Shown here piece by piece: positions 44,282 through 53,210 of a DNA stretch of 64,000 nucleotides. The stretch is from contig LMZR01000049.1 in assembly GCA_001567105.1 (NCBI GenBank), forward strand, positions 26,677 to 90,676, in the 5' to 3' direction. The stretch's first letter is position 1, and every line of letters starts with the position of its first letter. The translations under genes and the position numbers were made by a program. The stretch is from Chloroflexi bacterium OLB14 (GTDB taxonomy: Bacteria; Chloroflexota; Anaerolineae; Anaerolineales; Villigracilaceae). Below the pieces are notes generated by a model. It ran no database searches, was not told the DNA's origin, and saw nothing but the letters and a program-made list of their open reading frames with translations.

Positions 44282-45229
44282 TCATGCCTGACTGTGAGTT
44301 GCTTCTTGCTCTTCGAGGTATCGCGTCGCCTGAATCGCTGCTGCCGCGCCCATCCCTGCGGATGTGACCACTTGTCTAAATGTTGGGTCGGCGATTTCAC
44401 CAGCCGCAAACACGCCTGGCATATTGGTTTCCATTTTGTCATTGACCTTGATGTAACCCAACTCGCTCATCTCAAGTTTGCCTTTGAACATTTGCGAATT
44501 TGGCACATGACCAATAAAGATGAACAAGCCATCTGTTTCAATAGTTGATTCTTCGTTGGTGATAACATTTTTCAATTTGAGTGATTCAAGTTTATCAGTG
44601 CCAACTGCTTCGGTGACAACCGTATTCAAAATAAAATTCATCTTAGGATGTTCTTTGGCACGATTTTGTAAAATTTGCCCTGCGCGAAATTCATCACGCC
44701 GATGAATCAATGTAACCGATGAAGCATAACGTGTGATGAACAATGCTTCTTCAAAAGCACTATCACCACCACCAACAACGACAACTTTTTTATCTTTGAA
44801 AAACCAACCATCACAAGTGGCACAATACGAAATGCCTTTGCCTGTTAACTCAACTTCGTTTGGAATTTTTAACAACGTGGGGCTTGCGCCTGTGCTGATG
44901 ATAATTGAGTCGGCTGTATATTCGCCACTATCAGTGGTGACTTTATACGGACGTTGCGAAAAATCTACTGCGTTGGCTAAATCAAATTCAACTTTAGCAC
45001 CAAAAGCTTCTGCTTGCTTTTGGAATAGTTCGCCAAGTTGCGCACCACCCACACCTTCAGGAAAGCCTGGGTAATTTTCGATAGTGTGAGTCAACGCGGC
45101 TTGACCACCCAATTGCATTCCAGTTAACACAACTGGAGCAAGTTCTGCGCGCGCGGCGTACAACGCGGCAGATAGACCTGCAGGACCTGAACCTAAAATT
45201 AATACTTTGACATGTTTGTTATCTGACAT
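44282..45229 (-). CDS. trxB: Thioredoxin reductase
   Basis: 315 residues. The FAD motif LILGSGPAGLSAALYAARAE opens the protein. The redox pair is in SYCATCDGWFF, the NADPH motif is VVVGGGDSAFEEALFI, and the FAD-binding C-terminal motif is PGVFAAGEIADP. It reduces thioredoxin using NADPH in the cytosol. The last motif usually reads AAGD; here it is AAGE, a conservative change. Monocistronic, with its own terminator. Confidence 0.95.
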   Translation of the reverse strand: MSDNKHVKVLILGSGPAGLSAALYAARAELAPVVLTGMQLGGQAALTHTIENYPGFPEGVGGAQLGELFQKQAEAFGAKVEFDLANAVDFSQRPYKVTTDSGEYTADSIIISTGASPTLLKIPNEVELTGKGISYCATCDGWFFKDKKVVVVGGGDSAFEEALFITRYASSVTLIHRRDEFRAGQILQNRAKEHPKMNFILNTVVTEAVGTDKLESLKLKNVITNEESTIETDGLFIFIGHVPNSQMFKGKLEMSELGYIKVNDKMETNMPGVFAAGEIADPTFRQVVTSAGMGAAAAIQATRYLEEQEATHSQA

Positions 45230-45593
45230 TTGTTTTCCTTGATAAATCCTAAAGGTTTTGAAAGCTTTTATAAACTGTTTAATGAATCTTTTTCGTCCAC
45301 TAATCTCCGCGAATTTTCGCTAATCTGCCTTTTATTCGTGGAGATTAGTGTTGATTAGCGGAAGGTGCTTTTGACTTATTAAGCAATCCCGTAGGATTTT
45401 ATATTTCTATTATCAAGACGCTTTATCATGCCTATCACTTACCGCCCAGCATTGTATCAGAATGGCAGATGAATGCAAAGTTACAGAATGTTTACATTTC
45501 TCTAATACTTACACAATCTCTAACGGGCTTCTCCACATTTCCTCCATAATCCATTGATACAGTATGGGAAATTATCACAGGAGATGTAAATTC
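45230..45593. other. Intergenic region with degenerate repeats and a putative regulated promoter
   Basis: Bases 45296-45365 are CACTAATCTCCGCGAAT-type imperfect palindromes related to 5174-5210; a CCCGTAGGATTTT unit follows. From 45532 there is a pair of 11-bp direct repeats and a TTGATA box (see the separate entry). No gene is seen. Confidence 0.6.
45532..45559 (+). promoter_or_regulatory. Putative response-regulator operator and -35 box (site 1)
   Basis: TCCACATTTCC and TCCATAATCCA are direct repeats with an 11-base period, immediately followed by TTGATA. The same layout with better repeats precedes the gene at 46824. An 11-base period is what OmpR/PhoB-family regulators recognise. Confidence 0.5.
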
Positions 45594-46559
45594 ATGAAAG
45601 CAATTGTTCACCAAAAGTACGGCTTGCCCGATGTGCTTGAATTTGTAGAGATTGAAAAACCAGCACCAAAAGATGATGAAGTGTTGATAAAAGTGCGCGC
45701 TTCGTCTGTCAATGCCGCTGAATGGCATGGGATGACAGGGTTACCTATTTCACGGTTATTAGGAGGCGGATTATTCAAACCAAAAGATATTCGCTTAGGT
45801 GTAGATTTTTCTGGCGTGGTGGAAAGGCTTGGAAAAGACAGAACCGATTTCAAAATTGGTGATGAAGTCTTTGGTGCCAGAAGTGGTGCTTATGCTGAAT
45901 TTGTCAGTGTAAAAAATATCATCATCCCAAAACCAAAAAATATTTCATTTGAAGAAGCGGCATCTGTCCCCACAGCGGCGATTACTGCCTTACAAGGCCT
46001 GCGAGATTACGGAAAGATTCAAGCGGGTCAAAAAGTTTTAATCAATGGTGCCTCTGGTGGTGTAGGCACTTTTGCAATTCAAATTGCCAAAGCATTTAAT
46101 ACAGAAGTGACCGCCGTATGCAGTACAAAAAATGTAGAAATGGCAAAATCACTCGGCGCAGATTTTGTGATTGATTACAGCAAACAAGATTTCACATTGC
46201 TAGATAAAAAGTTTGACTTGATTCTTGATATTGCAGGTACAAAATCATGGCGCGAATATAAACGCATTATGAAACCAGAGGCTCAGTATGTGATTGTCGG
46301 TGCGCAAAAATCCACAGGGCTAATTGGTCCATTAAAACACGTCATCAAAATAAAACTATCTGCTTGGCGTGAAAAAATTAAACCTGCTTTCTTCATCGCA
46401 AAATTTGACAAAGCCGATATGACCTTATTAAAAGAAATGCTCGAATCTGGTGCAGTAAAAGCATGTGTTGAAAAAGTTTACCCGCTTGAAAAAACTGCCG
46501 ATGCCATGAGACGTTTTGGTGAAGGTCATGTGCAAGGGAAGATTGTGATTAGGATGTAG
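45594..46559 (+). CDS. Zinc-independent MDR-family NAD(P)H oxidoreductase (quinone-reductase-like)
   Basis: 321 residues. It has an N-terminal GroES-like domain (KAIVHQKYGLPDVLEFVEIE, SVNAAEWHGMTG, LGVDFSGVVERLG) and a Rossmann domain with INGASGGVGTFAIQIAKAF, followed by VCSTKNVEMAKSLGADFVID. It lacks the zinc-binding Cys/His set, so it is of the quinone oxidoreductase/NAD(P)-dependent reductase type. ATG 45594 follows AGGAGA. Its promoter region resembles that of the next gene, which suggests shared control by the two-component system that follows. Confidence 0.9.
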   Translation: MKAIVHQKYGLPDVLEFVEIEKPAPKDDEVLIKVRASSVNAAEWHGMTGLPISRLLGGGLFKPKDIRLGVDFSGVVERLGKDRTDFKIGDEVFGARSGAYAEFVSVKNIIIPKPKNISFEEAASVPTAAITALQGLRDYGKIQAGQKVLINGASGGVGTFAIQIAKAFNTEVTAVCSTKNVEMAKSLGADFVIDYSKQDFTLLDKKFDLILDIAGTKSWREYKRIMKPEAQYVIVGAQKSTGLIGPLKHVIKIKLSAWREKIKPAFFIAKFDKADMTLLKEMLESGAVKACVEKVYPLEKTADAMRRFGEGHVQGKIVIRM

Positions 46560-46562
46560 TAC

Positions 46563-46703
46563 GTTGGTTGAGTAGCCACGCTCTTGTTTTTGTGGCGTAT
46601 CGAAACCAACTGTTAATAGAAATAATTTTTATTTTATAAAAGTATTTTGTTAACTTGTGGTCTCGATACAGTTTCGGCTATCGCCTCAACCTACTCGACC
46701 ACC
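46563..46703. repeat. GGTTGAGTAGCC...CTACTCGACC palindrome, family H (copy 3)
   Basis: Outer arms GTTGGTTGAGTAG and CTACTCGACCACC, inner arms GTGGCGTATCGAAACCAAC / GTGGTCTCGATAC. It is followed by GACTACTGATTACTAATTAC words of the CAGTTATCAGT type (46712-46737). Confidence 0.8.
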
Positions 46704-46762
46704 GATTTCACTGACTACTGATTACTAATTACTGATTTTCTCCACAATATCTCACCAGCACA

Positions 46763-46790
46763 TCCATAATCTTTCCATAATCACTTGATA
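46763..46790 (+). promoter_or_regulatory. Putative response-regulator operator and -35 box (site 2)
   Basis: TCCATAATCTT and TCCATAATCAC are near-perfect 11-base direct repeats, directly followed by TTGATA. The downstream AAATTATCAC-GGAG stretch is also shared with site 1. Confidence 0.55.
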
Positions 46791-46823
46791 CATTTATCAC
46801 ATAAATTATCACTGGAGGTAAAC

Positions 46824-47222
46824 ATGTCAAAAAATATATTTCGTCTCATAGGGGTTGTCATATTCATCGGCTTAATCGCCGCAGGTGCATTCATGGCATA
46901 TCAAGCAGGTGTTGCACAAGGAATTTCACAAGCGCCTGAATTTGCTGAAGCATTACAACAAAATCCAAACATGATGTATCCACATCATCACGGTTTTGGA
47001 TTTGGTCCCCACTTTGGGTTTTTTCCATTTGGATTCTGCTTCTCGATTTTGATTCTGTTTTTCTTCTTCGGGATGTTACGCTTCATCTGCCGACCTTTGG
47101 GCTGGCACAAGCACCGACATTTCGGCAAAAGCTGGGAGCATGGTGTCCCTCCACATTTTGCTGAATGGCACAAGCGTGCGCATGGTGAGTCAACTTCAGA
47201 AGATACAAAAAAATCTGAATAG
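46824..47222 (+). CDS. Small His/Phe-rich membrane protein
   Basis: 132 residues. It has an N-terminal helix (IGVVIFIGLIAAGAFMAYQA), a glycine/His/Phe-rich loop (YPHHHGFGFGPHFGFFPF), a second helix (CFSILILFFFFGMLRFI) and a His-rich basic tail (HKHRHFGKSW, then HFAEWHKRAHGE). I do not recognise a characterised family, though short proteins of this kind often precede two-component systems in related bacteria. The many histidines hint at metal binding. TGGAGG precedes ATG 46824. A two-component pair follows 97 bases downstream. Confidence 0.75.
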   Translation: MSKNIFRLIGVVIFIGLIAAGAFMAYQAGVAQGISQAPEFAEALQQNPNMMYPHHHGFGFGPHFGFFPFGFCFSILILFFFFGMLRFICRPLGWHKHRHFGKSWEHGVPPHFAEWHKRAHGESTSEDTKKSE

Positions 47223-47236
47223 ATTCAAGCCTTAAC

Positions 47237-47285
47237 CACAGAGATGCATAATTATTTTCTCCGTGAACTCTGTGACCTCTGTGGT
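47237..47285. repeat. CCACAGAG...CTCTGTGG palindrome (copy 2)
   Basis: Arms CCACAGAGA and CTCTGTGACCTCTGTGG, related to 5243-5311. It lies between the small membrane protein and the response regulator genes. Confidence 0.7.
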
Positions 47286-47319
47286 AAAAATGATTCTCTT
47301 TCATTTATAATCACACACA

Positions 47320-47995
47320 ATGACTCAACTCATCCTCGTCGTTGATGACGAACCAAAAATTGTGCGCTTAGCACGCGATTATTTAGAAAAAAATAATTTT
47401 AGAGTTGTCACCGCAGGTGATGGACAATCCGCACTTATCACTGCTCGCAAAGAAAAACCAGACCTGATCATCTTAGACTTAATGCTTCCAAATATTGACG
47501 GGCGTGAAGTTTGCAGAATCCTGCGTAAAGAAAGTGATGTGCCCATCATCATGCTCACAGCATTATCAGAAGAAATTGATCAAGTGACAGGTCTCGAAAT
47601 CGGTGCAGATGATTACATCACCAAACCGTTTTCGCCACGCGCATTGATTGCAAGAGTGCGTGCATTACTTCGCCGCACAACAGGTGATGTAAAAACTCCT
47701 AGCATGATTCGCATTGGAAATTTAGAAATTGATGCTGAAAGATATTCTGTCACCTACCAAAATAATCCCATCAAACTCACGCCCAATGAGTTTAAGTTAT
47801 TACAATTACTCGCTAGTCATGCTGGTCAAACTCTGACTCGCGAACAAATTTTAGAAGATATTCACGGCGTAGCATCCAGTTTTGATAGAAGCATTGATTC
47901 GCATATTAAAAAATCTGCGCAAAAAGCTTGAAACTGCTTCAAAGAAAAATATGATTGAAACAGTGTACGGAATTGGTTACAGATTTACAGAATGA
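47320..47995 (+). CDS. OmpR/PhoB-family response regulator (frame break in a poly-A near 47910)
   Basis: About 224 residues when reconstructed. The receiver domain has ILVVDDEPKIVRLARDYL, the phospho-acceptor Asp in LIILDLMLPNIDG, Thr in IIMLTALSEE and Lys in DYITKPFSPRAL. The winged-helix effector has LTPNEFKLLQLLASHAGQTL and SFDRSIDSHIKN. The frame as given ends at 47931, but with one A removed from the run of six (47908-47913) it continues NLRKKLETASKKNMIETVYG and IGYRF to the TGA at 47993. Partner kinase gene 55 bases downstream. A likely controller of the two upstream promoters with 11-base repeats. Confidence 0.9.
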
Positions 47996-48000
47996 AAATG

Positions 48001-48042
48001 CGTAATGCGTGATGCGTAAAACATTACGCATCACGCATTATA
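48001..48042. repeat. ATGCGTGATGCGTAAAA / TTACGCATCACGCATTA palindrome, family E
   Basis: An inverted repeat in the 54-base gap between the response regulator and histidine kinase genes. The same words occur at 24191-24260 and inside murJ. Confidence 0.8.
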
Positions 48043-48049
48043 AAATCAC

Positions 48050-49111
48050 ATGCACCCAGATTTTCCTCGCCCACCCAAACGCTTTCGCGGAAGAAGATTC
48101 TTTCCGTTCTTTCCAATCTTTCTTTTCGTCAGTATATTTTTTATCGGCGGAACAGCCGCGCTGTTTTATTTATTATTTTCAGAATACGTTGGCGTGAGAA
48201 ATATTTGGTTATTAGTTTGTGGCGCGCCATTTGTTGTTTTTATCATTATCATCATCACAATTTTTAATTTATACATGCGTTTTGGAAAGCCGTTAGAAAA
48301 TCTTTTCAAAACAATCAACTCGGTTTCCGAGGGCAATCTCAGCGCGCGTGTGCCAGAAAGCAAATCGGATATGTTTAGCGAATTAATTGTGCGCTTCAAT
48401 AAAATGATTGATGAACTTGAACGCGCCGATAAACAACGTCGTAACCTCACAGCAGATATTGCGCACGAATTACGGACACCACTGCACATCATTCAAGGAA
48501 ATTTAGAGGGCGTTTTAGATGGCGTTTATAAACCCACTGATGAACACATCAACAACACATTAGATGAAACAAAATTATTGACTCGCCTGATCAACGACTT
48601 ACAGACTTTATCTTTGGCTGAATCTCATCAACTTCCGCTTCATCCTACCCGCTTCTTGGTCGCTGACCTCATCCACGATTTAACTTCAAGTTTTTCTTCG
48701 CAAGCCAAATCGCTTGGGATACATCTTGAGTCAAACATCAAAGATGCAACGTTAGAAATCAATGCGGATTATGACAGACTCAATCAAGTCTTATCCAATC
48801 TGATTTCTAATGCCATTCGTCACACACCAAAAGATGGGAAAATATTAGTTGAAACAGAATCAGTTATAAGTCAAGAGCGAGGCGTGCGGATTATTGTCAA
48901 AGATTCAGGTCAGGGAATCGCATCCGAAGATTTACCATTCATCTTCGATAGATTTTGGCGTGGAGATAAATCGCGCAGTGGCAGAATCAACAGCGGGCTT
49001 GGGCTGGCGATTGCGAAACAATTGATTGAAGCGCATCACGGGACGATTGAAGTAAAAAGTGAAGTGGGCAAAGGTAGTGAATTTATTATCGAATTGCCGC
49101 TAAAAAACTGA
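48050..49111 (+). CDS. Sensor histidine kinase
   Basis: 353 residues. Two N-terminal transmembrane helices (about 17-45 and 55-78) with almost no periplasmic loop are followed by HAMP (about 78-130), the phospho-acceptor His in LTADIAHELRTPLHIIQGN, then N, G1 and G2 boxes (LSNLISNAIRHTP, VKDSGQGIASEDLPFIFDRF, GLGLAIAK). With so short an outside loop it probably senses a signal within or near the membrane, perhaps with the small membrane protein at 46824. Pairs with the preceding response regulator. Confidence 0.93.
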   Translation: MHPDFPRPPKRFRGRRFFPFFPIFLFVSIFFIGGTAALFYLLFSEYVGVRNIWLLVCGAPFVVFIIIIITIFNLYMRFGKPLENLFKTINSVSEGNLSARVPESKSDMFSELIVRFNKMIDELERADKQRRNLTADIAHELRTPLHIIQGNLEGVLDGVYKPTDEHINNTLDETKLLTRLINDLQTLSLAESHQLPLHPTRFLVADLIHDLTSSFSSQAKSLGIHLESNIKDATLEINADYDRLNQVLSNLISNAIRHTPKDGKILVETESVISQERGVRIIVKDSGQGIASEDLPFIFDRFWRGDKSRSGRINSGLGLAIAKQLIEAHHGTIEVKSEVGKGSEFIIELPLKN

Positions 49112-49139
49112 TAAATTCTTTAAGGTAAAAATTGCCTTA

Positions 49140-51011
49140 ATGCAAATCCCCGAAAAGATTCAAGGCATTCTTGCCACATTACCCACCAAACCTGGTTGTT
49201 ATATTTATCGTAACGCAGAGGGGAATATTATTTACGTTGGCAAAGCGATTAACTTGAAAAATCGTGTGCGTTCATATTTTCATGCAGATTCGAGTCACGA
49301 TAATAAAACGCGCAGGCTAGTCAGAGATATTGTAGATATTGAGTGGATTGTAGTTGGCTCTGAATTAGAAGCCTTGATTCTTGAAATGAATTTAATCAAG
49401 AAACATCGCCCAAAATATAACATCCGCTTGAAAGATGATAAAAAATATCCTTACATCAAAATTCATTGGCATGAGCCGTATCCTAAAATTACAGTAACAA
49501 GAAACATGGTGGAAGATGGTTCAAGATATTTTGGTCCGTACACTTCGGCTTGGGCAGTGTATCAGACCTTAGAAGTGTTGCGAAAAATATTTCCCTACTT
49601 AACTTGTGACCGTGAAATCACAGGTAATGATCCGCGTGCTTGTTTATATTACGACATCAAATTATGTACTGCCCCATGTATCGGAGCAATTTCGCAAGCA
49701 GGCTATCGTCAAATGATTTCGGATTTGATGGATTTTTTGAGTGGACATAGTGAATCTATTGTGGCGCGTTTGCAGAATGATATGCAAAAAGCATCCGATG
49801 AAATGCGTTTTGAAAAAGCGGCGGCAGTGCGTGATCAACTCAAAGCCATGCAAACGATTGTTGAAAGACAAAAAATTATCTTCGGTTCAGATTATAAAGA
49901 TTCAGATGTCATCGCTATGGCTCGTGAAGATGGCGAGGCTTGTGTGCAAATCTTTTTTATTCGCGGCGGCAAATTAATTGGGCGTGAATATTTTATTTTA
50001 GAAGGCACAGAAGATTCAGCCGATAATCAAGTTATGTCCGAATTTGTCAAACAGTTTTATACCGAAGCCGCGAACATCCCTGATCAAGTGATGTTGCCAC
50101 AAGAGATTGAAGAACGCATTATTATTTCGCAATGGCTTAGGTCAAAACGTGGTGGTAATAAAGTGGAGTTGATGGTTCCAAATGAAGGTCAACCGCAAGA
50201 GTTGGTCAAGATGGCGGCGGAGAATGCATCTGAAACTTTGAAATCATTACGCGCTCAATGGCAAGCCGATGCTCACAAACAAGAACAAGCATTGAGTGAA
50301 TTACAAACTGCGCTTAAATTATCTGCGCCACCTAATCGCATTGAATGTTATGACGTCAGTCACACACAAGGCGTGGCGACTGTTGGCGCAATGATTGTCT
50401 TTGAACAAGGCGTGCCTGCTAAAAGATTGTATCGAAAATTTAATATCGAATCCACGAGCATTGGCGCGCCTGATGATTTTGCTTCGATGGAAGAAATGTT
50501 AACTCGGCGTTTCAGGCGTTGGAAAGGCTCGCAGGAAACAGAACCAAGTGTCGGGTCTAAAAAAGATGAGGCGTTTTCTTTCCTGCCAGATTTAATTATC
50601 ATTGACGGTGGTAAAGGTCAATTGAGTCGCGTTGTCAAAGTGATGGAAAGTTTTGATCTGATGGATAAAGTTCCAGTGGTGGGTTTGGCAAAACAGGAAG
50701 AAGAAATTTTCTTTCCACATAATAGCAATCCGTTATTATTACCACGTCATTCGCAGGGATTATATTTAGTCCAGCGGATTCGTGACGAAGCACATCGTTT
50801 TGGGATAACAGCGCATCGCAACAAACGCTCCAAGTTGGGTTTGGCATCTCAGCTGGATTCTATTCCTGAAATTGGTCCGACTCGCCGAAAAGCCCTCTTA
50901 AAACATTTCGGCTCTATTGATAAAATAAAGGAAGCAAGCATTGAAGAACTTTCGGCAGTGAAAGGCATGAGCGAAACTGCCGCAAAAAATGTAAAAGCAA
51001 ATTTAGAATAA
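49140..51011 (+). CDS. uvrC: Excinuclease ABC subunit C
   Basis: 623 residues, the family's usual length. The GIY-YIG nuclease starts PTKPGCYIYRNAEGNIIYVG and handles the 3' incision; EMNLIKKHRPKYNIRLKDDK follows. A UvrB-interacting UVR segment (MRFEKAAAVRDQLKAMQ) sits near residue 220. The RNase H-like 5' nuclease has IECYDVSHTQGVATVGAMIV and LIIIDGGKGQL, and tandem helix-hairpin-helix motifs close the protein (IGPTRRKALLKHFGSIDKIK). Nucleotide excision repair. The downstream gene starts 4 bases after it. Confidence 0.97.
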   Translation: MQIPEKIQGILATLPTKPGCYIYRNAEGNIIYVGKAINLKNRVRSYFHADSSHDNKTRRLVRDIVDIEWIVVGSELEALILEMNLIKKHRPKYNIRLKDDKKYPYIKIHWHEPYPKITVTRNMVEDGSRYFGPYTSAWAVYQTLEVLRKIFPYLTCDREITGNDPRACLYYDIKLCTAPCIGAISQAGYRQMISDLMDFLSGHSESIVARLQNDMQKASDEMRFEKAAAVRDQLKAMQTIVERQKIIFGSDYKDSDVIAMAREDGEACVQIFFIRGGKLIGREYFILEGTEDSADNQVMSEFVKQFYTEAANIPDQVMLPQEIEERIIISQWLRSKRGGNKVELMVPNEGQPQELVKMAAENASETLKSLRAQWQADAHKQEQALSELQTALKLSAPPNRIECYDVSHTQGVATVGAMIVFEQGVPAKRLYRKFNIESTSIGAPDDFASMEEMLTRRFRRWKGSQETEPSVGSKKDEAFSFLPDLIIIDGGKGQLSRVVKVMESFDLMDKVPVVGLAKQEEEIFFPHNSNPLLLPRHSQGLYLVQRIRDEAHRFGITAHRNKRSKLGLASQLDSIPEIGPTRRKALLKHFGSIDKIKEASIEELSAVKGMSETAAKNVKANLE

Positions 51012-51015
51012 CGAA

Positions 51016-52545
51016 ATGAAAAAAAAACTTTTGTGGATATGGGTATTACTACGCCTGCCAATCATATTGGCAGGTTTGTATTTATTCCGCACTGAATTAA
51101 TGACGTGGGTGGAAACACACTTCAATTTAGCATTACTAATTGAAGCCAGTATCTATCTTATCAGTACCGCATGGATTCGTTTGCTTTTACTTGGTTTTAC
51201 TACCATTTTGTTAATTAGTATTTATATCATTTTAAAAAAATTTCTAAACAGTTCAATTAAAGAGTTTTATCTTTTTTTGTTAATTACTTTTATTTTGCTT
51301 GCAACATTTCTAACTAAATTATTGAAAGTAGAAATACCGTATGCACTCCTTACTCTAGTTATATGTATTTTGGGAATAAACACAATACCAGAACATCTAC
51401 TTAATCAACTTCTAGATAAAAAGAAATGGGCAAATATTTTTTTTATAGTCGGCGTGGGAATTTCGGAAGCAATATTTCCACAATCTTATCTTCATTGGCT
51501 AATAAAATCGCAGAGATTGAAAGATAGTTTAAAAAAGTGGTCTTGGGTGTCTGGAATATTGCTGGCTTGTTTTTATTTTTTCTTTTTGCTTATCCCTTAT
51601 AACAACCAAAGAATTCTAACGCTTGGCGAAAGACTTCATAAAAACCCAGCCGTAGAAAAATTTTCAGCAGGCGGTTACAACTGGATTGAATTTAATCCAC
51701 AGAATCATTTATTGTATGCCACAGGGCATAATGTAAACTACATTTTTGCCTACAATACTAAAAACTTAAATGAACCTCCTAAAAAATCTAATATCCAAGT
51801 TGGAAAGCCGCAAAGTTTTGCCTATAACCCTGAGTTACAAGAAATTTATGTATATAAAAGAGAAACCGAAGAACTTTTATATCTTGACGCAGTAACCTTG
51901 GAATTATTCCGCTCTGTAAATGCTCCTAACCTTGCGCCTGGAGATGTTTGGGTGAATTGGCAACAAGGAACAGATACTATCACACTAGCTTCTGAGGCAG
52001 ACCGAAAAACAGGTATACACTTTGTAATGATAGACCGAGCAACTGGCAACATTGCTGTTTCTACAAATCTTTCAATTGCTCCTACTAGTGTGGCTTTTGA
52101 CGACCTAAATGGTATTTTTTATTTCAATTCCTTCCTTGAAACTTTTATTTTCTCATGGGATATGAAATCTCATAAAGTGATTCATCAGTCTCCAATCAGC
52201 CCAAATACAGATAGGATAATTTACGATGCTATTGCTTCTGAAATTTTAGTAGCCTCTCCGCAAGATGGCGCCATCTTAAGATACGATGCTGTTACACTTC
52301 AATTTAAGGGCAAAATAAATTCCTCTATTGGTGATAGAACTTTAGCTTTAGATACCAAAAGAAATTTACTTTTAGTTGGAAATTTTATTAACAACTACAT
52401 GCAAGTAATTGACTTAAGCACTCAAAAACGAATTGCGCATTATTATATTGGACCTTGGATCCGCACTATTGCCTTAGACGTAGAAAGTGGAATCGCTTAT
52501 ATTTCCACAATTCATAACTTATTCAAAGTAAATTATCTAAAATAA
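51016..52545 (+). CDS. Membrane protein with C-terminal beta-propeller, function unknown
   Basis: 509 residues. The first about 200 hold six or seven transmembrane helices; the remainder is outside or periplasmic and forms repeated strands of YVTN/YncE type (WIEFNPQNHLLYATGHNVNY, FAYNPELQEIYVYKRET, TLALDTKRNLLLVGNF, IALDVESGIAYIST). I do not recognise the whole architecture. It starts 4 bases after uvrC and 12 bases before a response-regulator gene, so it may share their transcript, but nothing links it functionally to DNA repair. Confidence 0.75.
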   Translation: MKKKLLWIWVLLRLPIILAGLYLFRTELMTWVETHFNLALLIEASIYLISTAWIRLLLLGFTTILLISIYIILKKFLNSSIKEFYLFLLITFILLATFLTKLLKVEIPYALLTLVICILGINTIPEHLLNQLLDKKKWANIFFIVGVGISEAIFPQSYLHWLIKSQRLKDSLKKWSWVSGILLACFYFFFLLIPYNNQRILTLGERLHKNPAVEKFSAGGYNWIEFNPQNHLLYATGHNVNYIFAYNTKNLNEPPKKSNIQVGKPQSFAYNPELQEIYVYKRETEELLYLDAVTLELFRSVNAPNLAPGDVWVNWQQGTDTITLASEADRKTGIHFVMIDRATGNIAVSTNLSIAPTSVAFDDLNGIFYFNSFLETFIFSWDMKSHKVIHQSPISPNTDRIIYDAIASEILVASPQDGAILRYDAVTLQFKGKINSSIGDRTLALDTKRNLLLVGNFINNYMQVIDLSTQKRIAHYYIGPWIRTIALDVESGIAYISTIHNLFKVNYLK

Positions 52546-52557
52546 TTACGGTAAAAT

Positions 52558-52944
52558 ATGCCTATGAAAGAAGTTTGGGTCGTTGACGATGACGAAGAGA
52601 TGGCAAAAGCTGTTAGCTTAATGTTGCAATTGCTGGATTACACTGCAAAACATTTTCTAAATCCGCGCCTTGCGGCACAGGCTTTGTTAGCAGGCAAACA
52701 GCCTGATTTGTTGATTCTCGATATCAACATGCCCGAAGTTAGCGGCTTGGATATGCTAGAATTTATCCGTCGCCGACCTGAATGGAAACATTTGCCCATC
52801 ATCATGCTATCTTCCGAAGCGACAGACGTGACTGTGGAAAAAGCCATGCAAATGGGCGCAGACGCCTATACCATGAAGCCTGTTACAATTGAAGAATTAG
52901 AGAAGGCAATGTCACAGGCGTTTTATAAAAGTTTAAAGATATAA
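52558..52944 (+). CDS. Single-domain response regulator (receiver only)
   Basis: 128 residues, a stand-alone receiver. WVVDDDEEMAKAVSLMLQLL carries the acidic pair, LLILDINMPEVSGLDML the phospho-Asp (about residue 54), IIMLSSEATD the Ser/Thr switch and YTMKPVTIEEL the Lys. No output domain, so it works through protein contacts or in a phosphorelay; no kinase is adjacent. Short gap to the preceding membrane/propeller gene. Confidence 0.92.
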   Translation: MPMKEVWVVDDDEEMAKAVSLMLQLLDYTAKHFLNPRLAAQALLAGKQPDLLILDINMPEVSGLDMLEFIRRRPEWKHLPIIMLSSEATDVTVEKAMQMGADAYTMKPVTIEELEKAMSQAFYKSLKI

Positions 52945-52950
52945 ATTAGT

Positions 52951-53040
52951 TTGGAGCGCAGACTTTAGTCTGCTATTAAAAAAGCGGACTCAAATCCGCA
53001 ATCCGATAAAAAATAATTCGCCGCCGAGTAGGCGGTTGGA
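52951..53040. repeat. CGCAGACTTTAGTCTGC-type repeat, family I
   Basis: GCAGACTTTAGTCTGC, GCGGACTCAAATCCGC and CGCCGCCGAGTAGGCGG units follow each other between the receiver gene and a small ORF. The last unit ends in GGTTGGAG, which supplies the ribosome-binding site of that ORF. Confidence 0.6.
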
Positions 53041-53050
53041 GTAATGAAAA

Positions 53051-53197
53051 ATGGCAAGCAAAAATAAAAAACAAACTCAACCTAAACCTGAAAAAACAAA
53101 TATAGAAAAACGTAAGAAGATAGCCGATTATCTTTTCGCCTTCTTTGCAATTATTCTCATCATTTCAATGGTGTTATCTGCCTTTGTAACCTATTAA
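53051..53197 (+). CDS. 48-residue single-span membrane protein
   Basis: A short ORF from ATG 53051. A very basic, Lys/Gln-rich N-terminus (MASKNKKQTQPKPEKTNIEK) is followed by one hydrophobic helix (YLFAFFAIILIISMVLSAFV) to the end. GGAG at 53038 gives plausible translation. The residue pattern (charged tail then clean helix) is unlike random DNA. Position just upstream of prfA. Function unknown. Confidence 0.6.
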   Translation: MASKNKKQTQPKPEKTNIEKRKKIADYLFAFFAIILIISMVLSAFVTY

Positions 53198-53210
53198 CGA
53201 ACTCATCAGG

